Assembly: GCA_900770185.1 (NCBI GenBank) | Contig: CAAGJM010000013.1 | Coordinates: 1 to 64,000 of the forward strand | DNA: 64,000 nt | Origin: Clostridia bacterium | GTDB lineage: Bacteria; Bacillota; Clostridia; Christensenellales; Borkfalkiaceae | Direction: 5' to 3' | In this document: positions 1 to 7,010 of the stretch, piece by piece | Layout: each line of letters begins with the position of its first letter | Numbering within the stretch: position 1 is the stretch's first letter | Notes under the pieces: generated by a model | What the model was told of the DNA's origin: nothing | Seen by the model: only the letters and a program-made list of their open reading frames with translations | Databases searched by the model: none | Position numbers and translations under genes: made by a program

Positions 1-18
1 ACGACGCTCTTCCGATCT
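1..18 (+). other. Illumina adapter remnant at contig end
   Basis: The first 18 bases are identical to the 3' end of the Illumina TruSeq read-1 adapter (ACGACGCTCTTCCGATCT). This is not genomic sequence. It marks an untrimmed assembly end, and the Nudix reading frame runs straight into it. Confidence 0.97.
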
Positions 19-479
19 GTTTGATTTTTTGGTCCGTGAGCTCTGTTTCTGTTAACATCAATTGCATGTTCTGCCTCAACAAATTCCAAAGTAAATCGTT
101 CCCGCGCCTCATAGTCATCGAGTTTCTGCGCTCCCGGCTCCGGTTCCGCTTCGCAAAAATAGTAGAAATTATTCTGAACAAAAACCGAAATCCCCGGTTT
201 GTCGCTCTTTTCGATTCTGCGAACGCAGCCGTATTCCTGAATCGAATCAGGGACAACACACAAGCCGGATTCTTCGGCAGTTTCGCGGATCAGTGCCTGA
301 TGCCGATTTTCACCGCTCTCGATGCCGCCCCCGGGGAACTTATAGTAATCGTACATCAGGCTGTGAACCATTGCAACCCTGCCGCCGCGAATGATAATGC
401 TCCGAACGGACGGACGGTAAAAAACTTTTCCGCTCGAGTCGTAGTTCTTTTTATCCATTTCGAACAATGTTCTCATCAT
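19..479 (-). CDS. Nudix hydrolase, 3'-truncated by contig end
   Basis: This is a minus-strand frame of about 153 residues that is still open where the adapter begins, so the C-terminus is missing. A GGGAGG ribosome site lies just before two adjacent ATG codons at 479 and 476. The Nudix box is complete at about residues 47-70: a glycine, five residues, a glutamate, seven residues, then RETAEESGL, matching the GX5EX7REUXEEXGU pattern that binds the catalytic divalent metal. It is preceded by YYKFPGGG, typical of Nudix enzymes of the MutT/YjhB kind. The family hydrolyses nucleoside diphosphates linked to another group; the substrate cannot be told here. It sits downstream of the tRNA cluster terminator, so it is probably transcribed separately. 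A plus-strand open frame over the same bases is a shadow. Confidence 0.85.
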
Positions 480-580
480 ATCCTCCCGAATAAACCTGCG
501 GCAAAAACCGAAGCCGCAATTTGTGCCGAATATGTTAGGCATTGGCAATGAAGCCGCAGGATTCATGTATATCAAATTAC

Positions 581-614
581 AAAAAGAAAGCTCCATCGTA
601 AATTCGATGGAGCT
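581..614 (-). terminator. Terminator of the tRNA cluster
   Basis: A 10-bp perfect stem (589-598 with 605-614, AGCTCCATCG) and a 6-base loop are followed on the minus strand by TTTCTTTTT. It lies directly downstream of the last tRNA of the cluster. Confidence 0.85.
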
Positions 615-618
615 GATT

Positions 619-692
619 TGGAGGCACCATCCGGAATCGAACCGGAGATGGCGATTTTGCAGACCGCTGCCTTACCGCTTGGCTATGGTGCC
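619..692 (-). tRNA. tRNA-Cys (GCA)
   Basis: A cloverleaf of 74 bases with CCA encoded. The acceptor stem starts GGCACC and closes with GGTGCC; the anticodon loop is CTGCAAA and the T-arm GGTTCGATTCC. It is the last gene of the six-tRNA transcript. Confidence 0.95.
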
Positions 693-733
693 GTTTGGCC
701 GCGTAAAAGGAGGAAACGCAGCCGTTAAAAAAA

Positions 734-809
734 TGGAGCGGGAAACGGGGCTCGAACCCGCCACCTCCGCCTTGGCAAGGCGGCGCTCTACCAAATGAGC
801 TATTCCCGC
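734..809 (-). tRNA. tRNA-Gly (GCC)
   Basis: A 76-base cloverleaf with encoded CCA. The acceptor stem is GCGGGAA paired with TTCCCGC, the anticodon loop TTGCCAA, and the T-arm GGGTTCGAGCCC. Confidence 0.95.
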
Positions 810-813
810 AGCA

Positions 814-889
814 TGGTGCCTCAGAGTGGAGTCGAACCACCGACACAGGGATTTTCAGTCCCTTGCTCTACCAGCTGAGCTACCGAGGC
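814..889 (-). tRNA. tRNA-Phe (GAA)
   Basis: A 76-base cloverleaf with encoded CCA. The acceptor stem is GCCTCGG paired with CTGAGGC, the anticodon loop CTGAAAA, and the D-arm AGCTCAGCTGGTAGAGC. Confidence 0.95.
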
Positions 890-895
890 AAAAAT

Positions 896-972
896 TGGCG
901 ACCCGAAGGGGGCTCGAACCCCTGACCTTCAGCGTGACAGGCTGACGTGCTAACCAACTGCACCACCGGGCC
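896..972 (-). tRNA. tRNA-Asp (GTC)
   Basis: A 77-base cloverleaf with encoded CCA and discriminator G. The anticodon loop is CTGTCAC. The acceptor stem GGCCCGG pairs with TCGGGTC through two G-U pairs. Confidence 0.95.
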
Positions 973-1001
973 ACAATTTCAAAAGTTCGCTGCTAAGAAA
1001 A

Positions 1002-1078
1002 TGGTGGGCCTTCAGGGACTCGAACCCCGGACCAATCGGTTATGAGCCGACCGCTCTAACCAACTGAGCTAAAGGCCC
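1002..1078 (-). tRNA. tRNA with CAT anticodon (elongator Met or Ile2)
   Basis: A 77-base cloverleaf with encoded CCA and anticodon loop CTCATAA. The first base pair is G-C, so it is not the initiator tRNA, which has an unpaired 1-72 position in bacteria. CAT tRNAs of this kind are either elongator methionine or the isoleucine tRNA whose C34 is modified by TilS. The opening GGGCCTTTAGCTCAG resembles Bacillus Ile2, but the sequence alone does not decide. Confidence 0.9.
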
Positions 1079-1088
1079 TTGTGAATAA

Positions 1089-1164
1089 TGGTCGAGGTGA
1101 AGAGACTCGAACTCCCGACCCCATGGTCCCAAACCACGTGCGCTACCAACTGCGCTACACCTCG
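1089..1164 (-). tRNA. tRNA-Pro (TGG)
   Basis: A 76-base cloverleaf with encoded CCA. The anticodon loop is TTTGGGA and the acceptor stem CGAGGTG pairs with CACCTCG. It is the first gene after the cluster promoter. Confidence 0.95.
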
Positions 1165-1178
1165 ACGAACCAACGCAA

Positions 1179-1207
1179 AATATAATATATCTGCAAGAAT
1201 TTGTCAA
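1179..1207 (-). promoter_or_regulatory. Sigma-A-type promoter of the tRNA cluster
   Basis: On the minus strand TTGACA (1202-1207) and TATATT (1179-1184) are separated by 17 bp, about 15 bases upstream of tRNA-Pro. It should drive all six tRNAs. The stretch 1208-1364 behind it is AT-rich and shows nothing else recognisable. Confidence 0.75.
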
Positions 1208-1364
1208 GCGTTTAGACGCGTGGAACTAAACGATTTCACAGAAACAACCGCCCAATTCCTTAACGATTGCTAAAATATAGTACCACATTAAACGGCTAAT
1301 TGCAAGCATTTTAACGCAGTTTTTTTAAAAAATTTAAAGATTTTTTTATTGCTCCGTTTTACTT

Positions 1365-1399
1365 AAAAATATGCGCCGCCACGAACGCGCGGCGGCGCA
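1365..1399 (-). terminator. Terminator of the symporter gene
   Basis: A perfect 9-bp stem (1372-1380 with 1391-1399, TGCGCCGCC) is followed on the minus strand by TATTTTTAAG, 22 bases after the symporter stop codon. Confidence 0.8.
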
Positions 1400-1420
1400 A
1401 ACAAAATACTATTTACAAAA

Positions 1421-2944
1421 TTACTTTTCGTCGATATCGTATGCAGAAAGCATCGGCGCGATATCCGAGCCGTGACGGCGGGCAACGTAGTTTTTGGTTA
1501 TTTTAATTAAAAGTCCGCTTAAACTTATAAGCGCTATAAGGTTAGGTATAGCCATAAGCGCGTTGGTCATATCTGCTATGAGCCATATAAAGTCGCTGCC
1601 CAGATTGCCGCCCGCAAAGAAAGTTAAAAGCGCCATTGCGATAATCGTTAAAGTGAACACGATATTGAACGGCAACACGCTTTTTTTGCCGAATACATAC
1701 TGGCATGCCTTGCCGCCGTAAACCGCCCACGCCAAAATAGTGGAGAACGCAAAGAGCGGTAAAATTATGCTGAACGAATATTCGCAGATTTTAGAGAAAA
1801 TTCTTCCGACGCTCATAAACGATTGAAGCGCAACGTCCGCCCCCTTCGTTCCGCCAAGGTTTGCGGTAAGCACCAAAAGCGCGGTAAGCGTACAAATAAC
1901 GAAGGTATCGAGGAAAACTTCGAACACGCCCCAAAGGCCTTGTTTAACGGGTTCTTTTTCGGTGGAAGCCGCGTGCGCGATAGGCGACGAGCCGAGCCCC
2001 GCCTCGTTAGAGAACACGCCGCGCGCAAAACCGTAGCGCATAGCCTTCATGATTCCGAAGCCCATAAAGCCGCCAAGCATAGATTTTTTGGTGAACGCAC
2101 TTGCAAAAATCGACGCAAACGCCGCGGGTATCGCCGTTATATTACAAATAATTAAAATAACGGCAAGAATTATAAAGAATATAGCCATGAACGGCACGAT
2201 GCAGGAAGCAACCTTGCCGATACGCTTAACGCCGCCGAGAATAACGAGCGCGGTAAACGCCGCGACTATTATAGCCGTAACCCAAACGGGAAGGCGGAAA
2301 GTCGTCTGCCAAGTAGTTTGAATGGTATCGGCCTGAACGGAACTCATGCCGATTGCCGCAAGCATTGTAAACACCGCAAACACGACGGCAAGCCACTTCT
2401 TTTTAAGACCTTTTTCTATATAAAACATAGGTCCGCCGATAAATTCGCCGCTTTCGTCTTTTTTTCTGAAAAACATACCGAGAGTTATTTCGGCGTACTT
2501 AGTGACCATTCCGAAGAATGCGGAAATCCACATCCAGAACACCGCACCCGGTCCGCCCCTTAATATAGCGGTGGTAACGCCGACGATATTACCCGTGCCG
2601 ACGGTACCGGAAACGGCGGTCGAAAACGCTTCGAAAGGAGAGATTGCGTTTTTGTGTTTTTCGGCATTATCTTCGGTAACGAGCGTTTTCCCGTCGATAT
2701 CTTTAACGGGGATTTTGCGCATCTGACGGATAGAGTTGCCCATCGTCATTTTAAGCGCGTAACCAAAGTCTTTAACCTGCAAACAACGGGTTTTGACGGT
2801 TAAAAGAACGCCGCACCCGATAATGAGCAATATCATCGGCACTCCCCACAAAACGTTGCCGTCGACCCAGTTCATTACAGCAAAAACGCCTTCGATAAAC
2901 GTCAGCCCTTTAAGGGTTGGGAAACTTGTAAAAATTTCGGACAT
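1421..2944 (-). CDS. Sodium:alanine/glycine symporter, AGCS family
   Basis: A polytopic membrane protein of 507 residues, the usual length for the alanine-or-glycine:cation symporter family (AlsT/DagA, LeuT fold). Family signatures are visible: GTGNIVGV in the N-terminal third, and NEAGLGSSPIAHAA with the following GLWGVFEVFLDT near residues 310-345. It imports small neutral amino acids with sodium. The start at 2944 follows a GGAG ribosome site 7 bases upstream. The mRNA leader carries a tandem glycine riboswitch and a hairpin over the ribosome site, which argues for glycine as a physiological substrate and for control of translation by intracellular glycine (inference). It is a single-gene transcript closed by the hairpin at 1372-1399. 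Substrate preference between alanine and glycine cannot be read from the protein alone. Confidence 0.93.
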   Translation of the reverse strand: MSEIFTSFPTLKGLTFIEGVFAVMNWVDGNVLWGVPMILLIIGCGVLLTVKTRCLQVKDFGYALKMTMGNSIRQMRKIPVKDIDGKTLVTEDNAEKHKNAISPFEAFSTAVSGTVGTGNIVGVTTAILRGGPGAVFWMWISAFFGMVTKYAEITLGMFFRKKDESGEFIGGPMFYIEKGLKKKWLAVVFAVFTMLAAIGMSSVQADTIQTTWQTTFRLPVWVTAIIVAAFTALVILGGVKRIGKVASCIVPFMAIFFIILAVILIICNITAIPAAFASIFASAFTKKSMLGGFMGFGIMKAMRYGFARGVFSNEAGLGSSPIAHAASTEKEPVKQGLWGVFEVFLDTFVICTLTALLVLTANLGGTKGADVALQSFMSVGRIFSKICEYSFSIILPLFAFSTILAWAVYGGKACQYVFGKKSVLPFNIVFTLTIIAMALLTFFAGGNLGSDFIWLIADMTNALMAIPNLIALISLSGLLIKITKNYVARRHGSDIAPMLSAYDIDEK

Positions 2945-2951
2945 AAAAAAA

Positions 2952-2975
2952 CTCCTTTTGCCACGGCAAACGGAG
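2952..2975 (-). promoter_or_regulatory. Hairpin sequestering the symporter ribosome site
   Basis: On the minus strand CTCCGTTTGCC is followed two bases later by GGCAAAAGGAG; they pair except for one mismatch, and the 3' arm is the ribosome binding site of the symporter. It lies between the glycine aptamers and the ATG and is the probable expression platform. Confidence 0.6.
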
Positions 2976-3009
2976 AAAAACGGTATAACACCGCTAAAAA
3001 CGAACTACA

Positions 3010-3182
3010 ACCGTCCTTTTACCTGAGAGATTTGCGCTAACAACGCATTGCCCCTTCGGTACCTTTTCAGGATTCTCCGGAAGTGCCTACACATACGGTC
3101 TTTCGGCAAAGCCCACCTGAAAGTTTTACTTCTTCGGTCGCCTTAAATTTTGAAGCTTTAAGGCTGTTTCCCGTACGTTTCA
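3010..3182 (-). ncRNA. Tandem glycine riboswitch (two aptamers)
   Basis: Read on the minus strand, the leader has two glycine-aptamer cores. The 5' one runs from GTACGGGAAACAG through CCGAAGAAGTAAAAC and CTTTCAGG to AGACCGTATG; its ends pair. The 3' one has CCGGAGAATCC, ACCGAAGGGGCAA and TCTCTCAGGTAAAAGGAC. CCGAAG and CTCTCAGGTAAAAGGAC are conserved glycine riboswitch elements. The short linker and the tandem arrangement match the cooperative form known from gcvT and AGCS symporter leaders. No U-run terminator follows; control seems translational, through the hairpin at 2952-2975. Confidence 0.92.
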
Positions 3183-3200
3183 TCGGCAAATATTAAAAAT

Positions 3201-3492
3201 TAGGGAAAACACTCTTTATCACTAATTATTTTTGCGGGCATAAATCGGTTTTTGCTGTGTTAAACTCCCGTCAATGTACGCAAGTACAATTTCGGTCGTT
3301 TGCCTTGCAAAAACCACACCGCAAGCGGCGATTTCTCCACCGCAAAAATGCTTCGCACCTAAAAGAGCGCATTTTTAGATGATTTTTCGCAAGCGCGAGG
3401 CAGCTGTACTGAACGTACCGCAATCGAGCGGTTGCGGAAAAGGGCTAAAAAGTCGCCTTTTAGGTAATTAGTCATAAGGAATGTTTTCCCTA
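3201..3492. repeat. 292-bp inverted-repeat element (MITE-like)
   Basis: Terminal inverted repeats of 28 bp (3201-3228 and 3465-3492) agree at 25 positions. The interior has no convincing gene. It contains a core (about 3256-3313) with two GTAC halves around CGCAA and the flank CGTTTGCCTTGCAAAA, which recurs at 6895-6953 and, more weakly, near 38710-38775. It fills most of the gap between the riboswitch and the GNAT gene. Confidence 0.7.
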
Positions 3493-3607
3493 AAATAATA
3501 TCACTATTACGACAATTTGACAAGCGTTTAAACGTAATTTATGAAACATTTACGTAAAAAACGGCAATTCAGCTTAGACCCGCGCAAAATTTATCTGAAA
3601 ACGCCGC

Positions 3608-4306
3608 TTACAGCCAATAAACGAAGTCTTTTTGCATGTCGCAGTCCATTTTTTTGTGCAGGTTAAGCGACTTTTCGTTCGTGGCGATTATGTGGCAGAA
3701 GGGTTTAAAGCCGTTTTCTTCAAAATACTTAATCATTTCGTTTATCAAAAGAGTGCCTAAACCCATGCGGCGGAAGTTAACAAACACTTCGAGCATGCCT
3801 ACGCTCCGCTCTTCGTGCATGCCTATAAATCCCGCCATTTCGCCGTTTACGTACGCGCCGAGCATCACGCGGTTTTTTAAAACCTGCAAAACTTCTTCGG
3901 GCGAATAGTGAAGGGTGTACCTCGCGGCGACGAATTCGGCGGTTTTTATATCCGCGTTCAGTTTTTTTATAGTTACCCCGTCGGGTATTTTTATATCCGC
4001 CGCCTTATAAATAACCTGCACGCAAGGTATTACGCTTCGCCCCGTTTTTGCTTTGATTATCTCGGCGATGCGCTTAACGGGCGTAAAATAATTTTTAACG
4101 CTTGAAGGAATATTATCGGCAATTAAACCTTCCGCGCTACCCCCAAGCATGCAAAGCCCGCTGTTTTTAAGGGTAAAACAAACCGCACCCGCGCCGACGT
4201 CGAAAAGTTCGACGTTTTCATACTTTAAACACTCTGTCAAGCAAACGTTCATATCAGCGCTCGCCTTGCTTTCAGATAAAATTTTAATAGCTTCGAATTT
4301 GTTCAT
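3608..4306 (-). CDS. GNAT family N-acetyltransferase
   Basis: A 232-residue protein. The C-terminal half (about residues 112-232) is a GNAT domain: a VFVNFRRMGLGTLLINEM stretch holds the acetyl-CoA pyrophosphate-binding motif (R-x-x-G-x-G), followed by an amphipathic helix and a C-terminal strand with LNLHKKM. The first 110 residues form a separate domain I do not recognise; it could be a degenerate GNAT-like half or a substrate-binding region. The start at 4306 is the first ATG, with no strong ribosome site. It is divergent from typA with 142 bp between. The substrate is unknown, and function beyond acyl transfer should not be assumed. Confidence 0.75.
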   Translation of the reverse strand: MNKFEAIKILSESKASADMNVCLTECLKYENVELFDVGAGAVCFTLKNSGLCMLGGSAEGLIADNIPSSVKNYFTPVKRIAEIIKAKTGRSVIPCVQVIYKAADIKIPDGVTIKKLNADIKTAEFVAARYTLHYSPEEVLQVLKNRVMLGAYVNGEMAGFIGMHEERSVGMLEVFVNFRRMGLGTLLINEMIKYFEENGFKPFCHIIATNEKSLNLHKKMDCDMQKDFVYWL

Positions 4307-4346
4307 ATTTATAACTATACACTTTTTAATATGAATTGTAAAACGT

Positions 4347-4375
4347 TTGACAAAAGGCGCAAAAAAAACTAAAAT
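4347..4375 (+). promoter_or_regulatory. Sigma-A-type promoter of typA
   Basis: TTGACA (4347-4352) and TAAAAT (4370-4375) are spaced by 17 bp, about 73 bases upstream of the typA ATG. An AGGAG ribosome site precedes the ATG. Confidence 0.75.
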
Positions 4376-4448
4376 ATTTTAGTTAAACATCGGATAGTCG
4401 AAGGCTTGACGGGGTTCAGCTCTCCGATGGGTAAACATAGGAGTATTT

Positions 4449-6272
4449 ATGGACGTAAGAAACGATATAAGAAACGTTGCTATAATTGCCCACGTTGACC
4501 ACGGCAAAACCACGCTTGTGGACGCGCTTTTGAAGCAAAACGGCATTTTCCGCTCTAACGAAGTGGTTGCCGAGCGCGTTATGGACAGTAACGATTTGGA
4601 GCGCGAAAGAGGCATAACCATTTTGGCAAAAAACACCGCCGTCAACTATAAAGGCGTGAAAATAAACATTATCGACACGCCGGGACACGCGGACTTCGGC
4701 GGCGAAGTCGAGCGCATTTTATCGATGGTGGACGGCGTTATTCTGCTTGTAGACGCGGTTGAGGGTTGCATGCCCCAAACCCGCTACGTTTTGAAAAAGG
4801 CTCTTAACCTTAACAAAAAGCCCGTCGTGGTAATAAACAAAATCGACAAGGGCGGCGACCTTGACAAAACTATGGACAGCATTATAAGCTTGTTCATCGA
4901 CCTTGGCGCAAACGACGACCAACTCGATTTTAAAACCGTTTACGCTTCCGCAAAACTCGGCTGGGCGAAAACCGAACTTGACGGCGAAGAAAAGGACATG
5001 TCGCCTCTTCTTGACACCATTATAAGTGAAGTACCCGCCCCGACGGGTGATTTTAACGGGCCCCTTCAGGCGATAGTTTGCAATATCGACTACGACGAAT
5101 ACGTAGGGCGCATCGCGGTAGGAAGAATCGTCCGCGGCAAAATTTACGACGCGCAAAACGTGACCGTATGCGCGACCGACGGCACGACTTACAACTCTAA
5201 AATCGGCAAACTTTATCAGTTCGAAGGGCTTAAAAGGGTTGAAGTTACCGACGGGTACGTTGGCGATATAGTCGCTATTTCGGGCATTGAGAAGATAAGT
5301 ATAGGCGAAACGGTATGCTCGACCGACGTTGTCGAACAGCTGCCGTTCGTCGCGATTGACGAGCCGACCATTTCAATGATGTTTATGGTCAACAACTCGC
5401 CTTTTGCGGGTAAAGAAGGTAAGTTCGTTACCTCGCGCCACCTTCGCGCAAGGCTGTTTAAAGAGATTGAAACGAACGTTTCGATGCGCGTTGAAGAAAC
5501 CGACAGCGCGGACACGTTTAAAGTTTTCGGCAGAGGCGAATTGCACCTTTCCATTCTTATAGAAGAAATGCGCCGCGAAGGTTACGAGTTCCAGGTTTCC
5601 CGCCCGAAGGTTATTTTTAAAGAAATTAACGGCAAAACCTACGAACCGTACGAAGAGCTGGTTATAGAAGTGCCGCAAGAATACGTCGGCGCGGTTATGA
5701 GCAAGATAGGCGAGCGTAAAGGCGAGCTTATCTCTATGGACACCGTAAACGACGCCGGCGACACGAAACTCACCTTTAAAATTCCCTCCCGCTGTTTAAT
5801 AGGCTACCGCAACGAACTTTTGACCGATACGAAAGGCTTCGGCACGATGGCTTCGGTATTTACGGGATACGAAGAATATAAGGGCGACGTTCAGGAAAGA
5901 AAGCGCGGAAGTTTGGTTTGCTTCGAGGCGGGCGTTACCACGCAATACGGCTTATTTAACGCGCAGGAGCGCACCACCCTTTTCGTCGGACCCGGGCTTA
6001 ACGTTTACGAAGGCATGATTGTCGGCGTAAACAGCCGTGAAGACGATTTGGTCGTGAACGTGTGCAAACAAAAACATTTAACGAACAGCCGTGCGAGCGG
6101 CAGCGACGACGCGCTTAAACTCATTCCGCCTACGATTATGAGCTTAGAACAATGTATGGACTTTATTGCCGACGACGAGCTTTTGGAAATCACCCCGAAG
6201 TCTATAAGGCTCCGCAAAAAGATTTTATCGAAAGATTTAAGAATGAAAGAATGGGCAAAAAACAGAAAATAA
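4449..6272 (+). CDS. typA: Translational GTPase TypA/BipA
   Basis: A 607-residue ribosome-associated GTPase of the EF-G-like family, the normal length. G1 is AHVDHGKTT (residues 14-22), G2 RGITI (about 54), G3 DTPGHADFGGEVER (about 76), G4 NKID (about 131). The EF-G domains III and V-like regions follow (GRGELHLSILIEEMRREGYEF; IPSRCLIGYRNELLTDTKG), then the BipA-specific C-terminal domain ending in RLRKKILSKDLRMKEW. TypA binds 70S or 30S particles and supports 50S assembly and stress adaptation. It has its own promoter and a strong terminator, and is one of only three plus-strand genes here. Confidence 0.97.
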   Translation: MDVRNDIRNVAIIAHVDHGKTTLVDALLKQNGIFRSNEVVAERVMDSNDLERERGITILAKNTAVNYKGVKINIIDTPGHADFGGEVERILSMVDGVILLVDAVEGCMPQTRYVLKKALNLNKKPVVVINKIDKGGDLDKTMDSIISLFIDLGANDDQLDFKTVYASAKLGWAKTELDGEEKDMSPLLDTIISEVPAPTGDFNGPLQAIVCNIDYDEYVGRIAVGRIVRGKIYDAQNVTVCATDGTTYNSKIGKLYQFEGLKRVEVTDGYVGDIVAISGIEKISIGETVCSTDVVEQLPFVAIDEPTISMMFMVNNSPFAGKEGKFVTSRHLRARLFKEIETNVSMRVEETDSADTFKVFGRGELHLSILIEEMRREGYEFQVSRPKVIFKEINGKTYEPYEELVIEVPQEYVGAVMSKIGERKGELISMDTVNDAGDTKLTFKIPSRCLIGYRNELLTDTKGFGTMASVFTGYEEYKGDVQERKRGSLVCFEAGVTTQYGLFNAQERTTLFVGPGLNVYEGMIVGVNSREDDLVVNVCKQKHLTNSRASGSDDALKLIPPTIMSLEQCMDFIADDELLEITPKSIRLRKKILSKDLRMKEWAKNRK

Positions 6273-6295
6273 CATTATAATTTATTGCTTTTAAA

Positions 6296-6325
6296 TGCGG
6301 CGACCAAAACGGTCGCCGCATTTTT
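6296..6325 (+). terminator. Terminator of typA
   Basis: A perfect 10-bp stem TGCGGCGACC (6296-6305) with 6311-6320 and loop AAAAC is followed by TTTTT, 23 bases after the typA stop. A second GC-rich hairpin (CCCGCGGC, 6363-6370 with 6378-6385) stands 40 bases further on. Confidence 0.9.
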
Positions 6326-6549
6326 GCACTTCTATACGCTCCGCTTTTTAATAATGAAACGACCCGCGGCAAATAATGCCGCGGGCGTTTATGAGGAAAA
6401 TGAGAGATGTGTGAGCAATTTAACGGGCGGTAACTCCGCTCTTTTGCGGATAGGTAAAACTTTTTAACAATACCCCTTCCGTCAAAACCTGACGGATTTG
6501 CGCCTCCTGCCAAGGTGAAGGCAACCACGTCGGCATTTAAAACTCGTCT

Positions 6550-6735
6550 TCGTTTCCACGAGATATTTCGCTTGCGCTCAATATGACAGATAATTTAACG
6601 ACGGAGGATAAGTAATTTGTTAGCGGCAGGAGCAAGCCCCTGCCCCACGTTAAGTTTATCGGATTTATAATGCCCGTCCGCATTTAGGTGCCGTTTCGTT
6701 TCCACGAGATATTTCGCTTGCGCTCAATATGACAG
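6550..6735. repeat. Exact 40-bp direct repeat, two copies
   Basis: The 40 bases at 6550-6589 recur exactly at 6696-6735. Each copy includes GAGATATTTCGCTTGCG and CTCAATATGACAG, a variant of the intergenic repeat seen near 38225 and 55312. The stretch between them (6622-6665) has a GCAAGCCCCTGCCC-type block that recurs with changes near 55368. I see no gene in 6326-7010. Confidence 0.8.
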
Positions 6736-6852
6736 CGACGTTTGCATTATATAGAGTTTGCCAATCCCCTCGAATAAGAAAGTACAAGCCTTTCTTATCC
6801 CCCTCCATTATTAACAAGTGGGGCAAGAACGCCCTTAACCGACGAGGAGGAA

Positions 6853-7000
6853 CAATTAGTTATGAGTAGAATTTTTGCGGAATGAAAATCGCATTTTGGC
6901 AAGGCAAACACCCGAAGCCGTACTTGCTGTACGGCGAGTGGTGTTTAACACAGCCACAAATCGTATTTTAAGCCGCAAAAAACTACGATATAACTAATTG
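6853..7000. repeat. 148-bp inverted-repeat element with GTAC core
   Basis: End sequences of 28 bp (6853-6880 and 6973-7000) are inverted copies matching at about 20 positions, with perfect outer (CAATTAGTTAT) and inner (TTTTTGCGG) parts. The middle has a hairpin-forming CCGTACTTGCTGTACGG and, on the minus strand, a TGTGTTAAAC and GTGTTTGCCTTGC pair shared with the 3201-3492 element. Confidence 0.65.
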
Positions 7001-7010
7001 CGACGACTAA

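Noticed and set aside
21..551. 176-codon plus-strand frame at the window start
   Set aside because: It is the shadow of the Nudix gene, whose minus-strand frame has the complete Nudix box and a ribosome site.
1002..1078. Initiator tRNA-fMet
   Set aside because: The first base pair is G-C and the anticodon stem lacks the three consecutive G-C pairs of initiators.
6841..7010. Attachment site of an integrated element
   Set aside because: No integrase, no phage genes and no tRNA-matching direct repeats; the structure is an inverted repeat.
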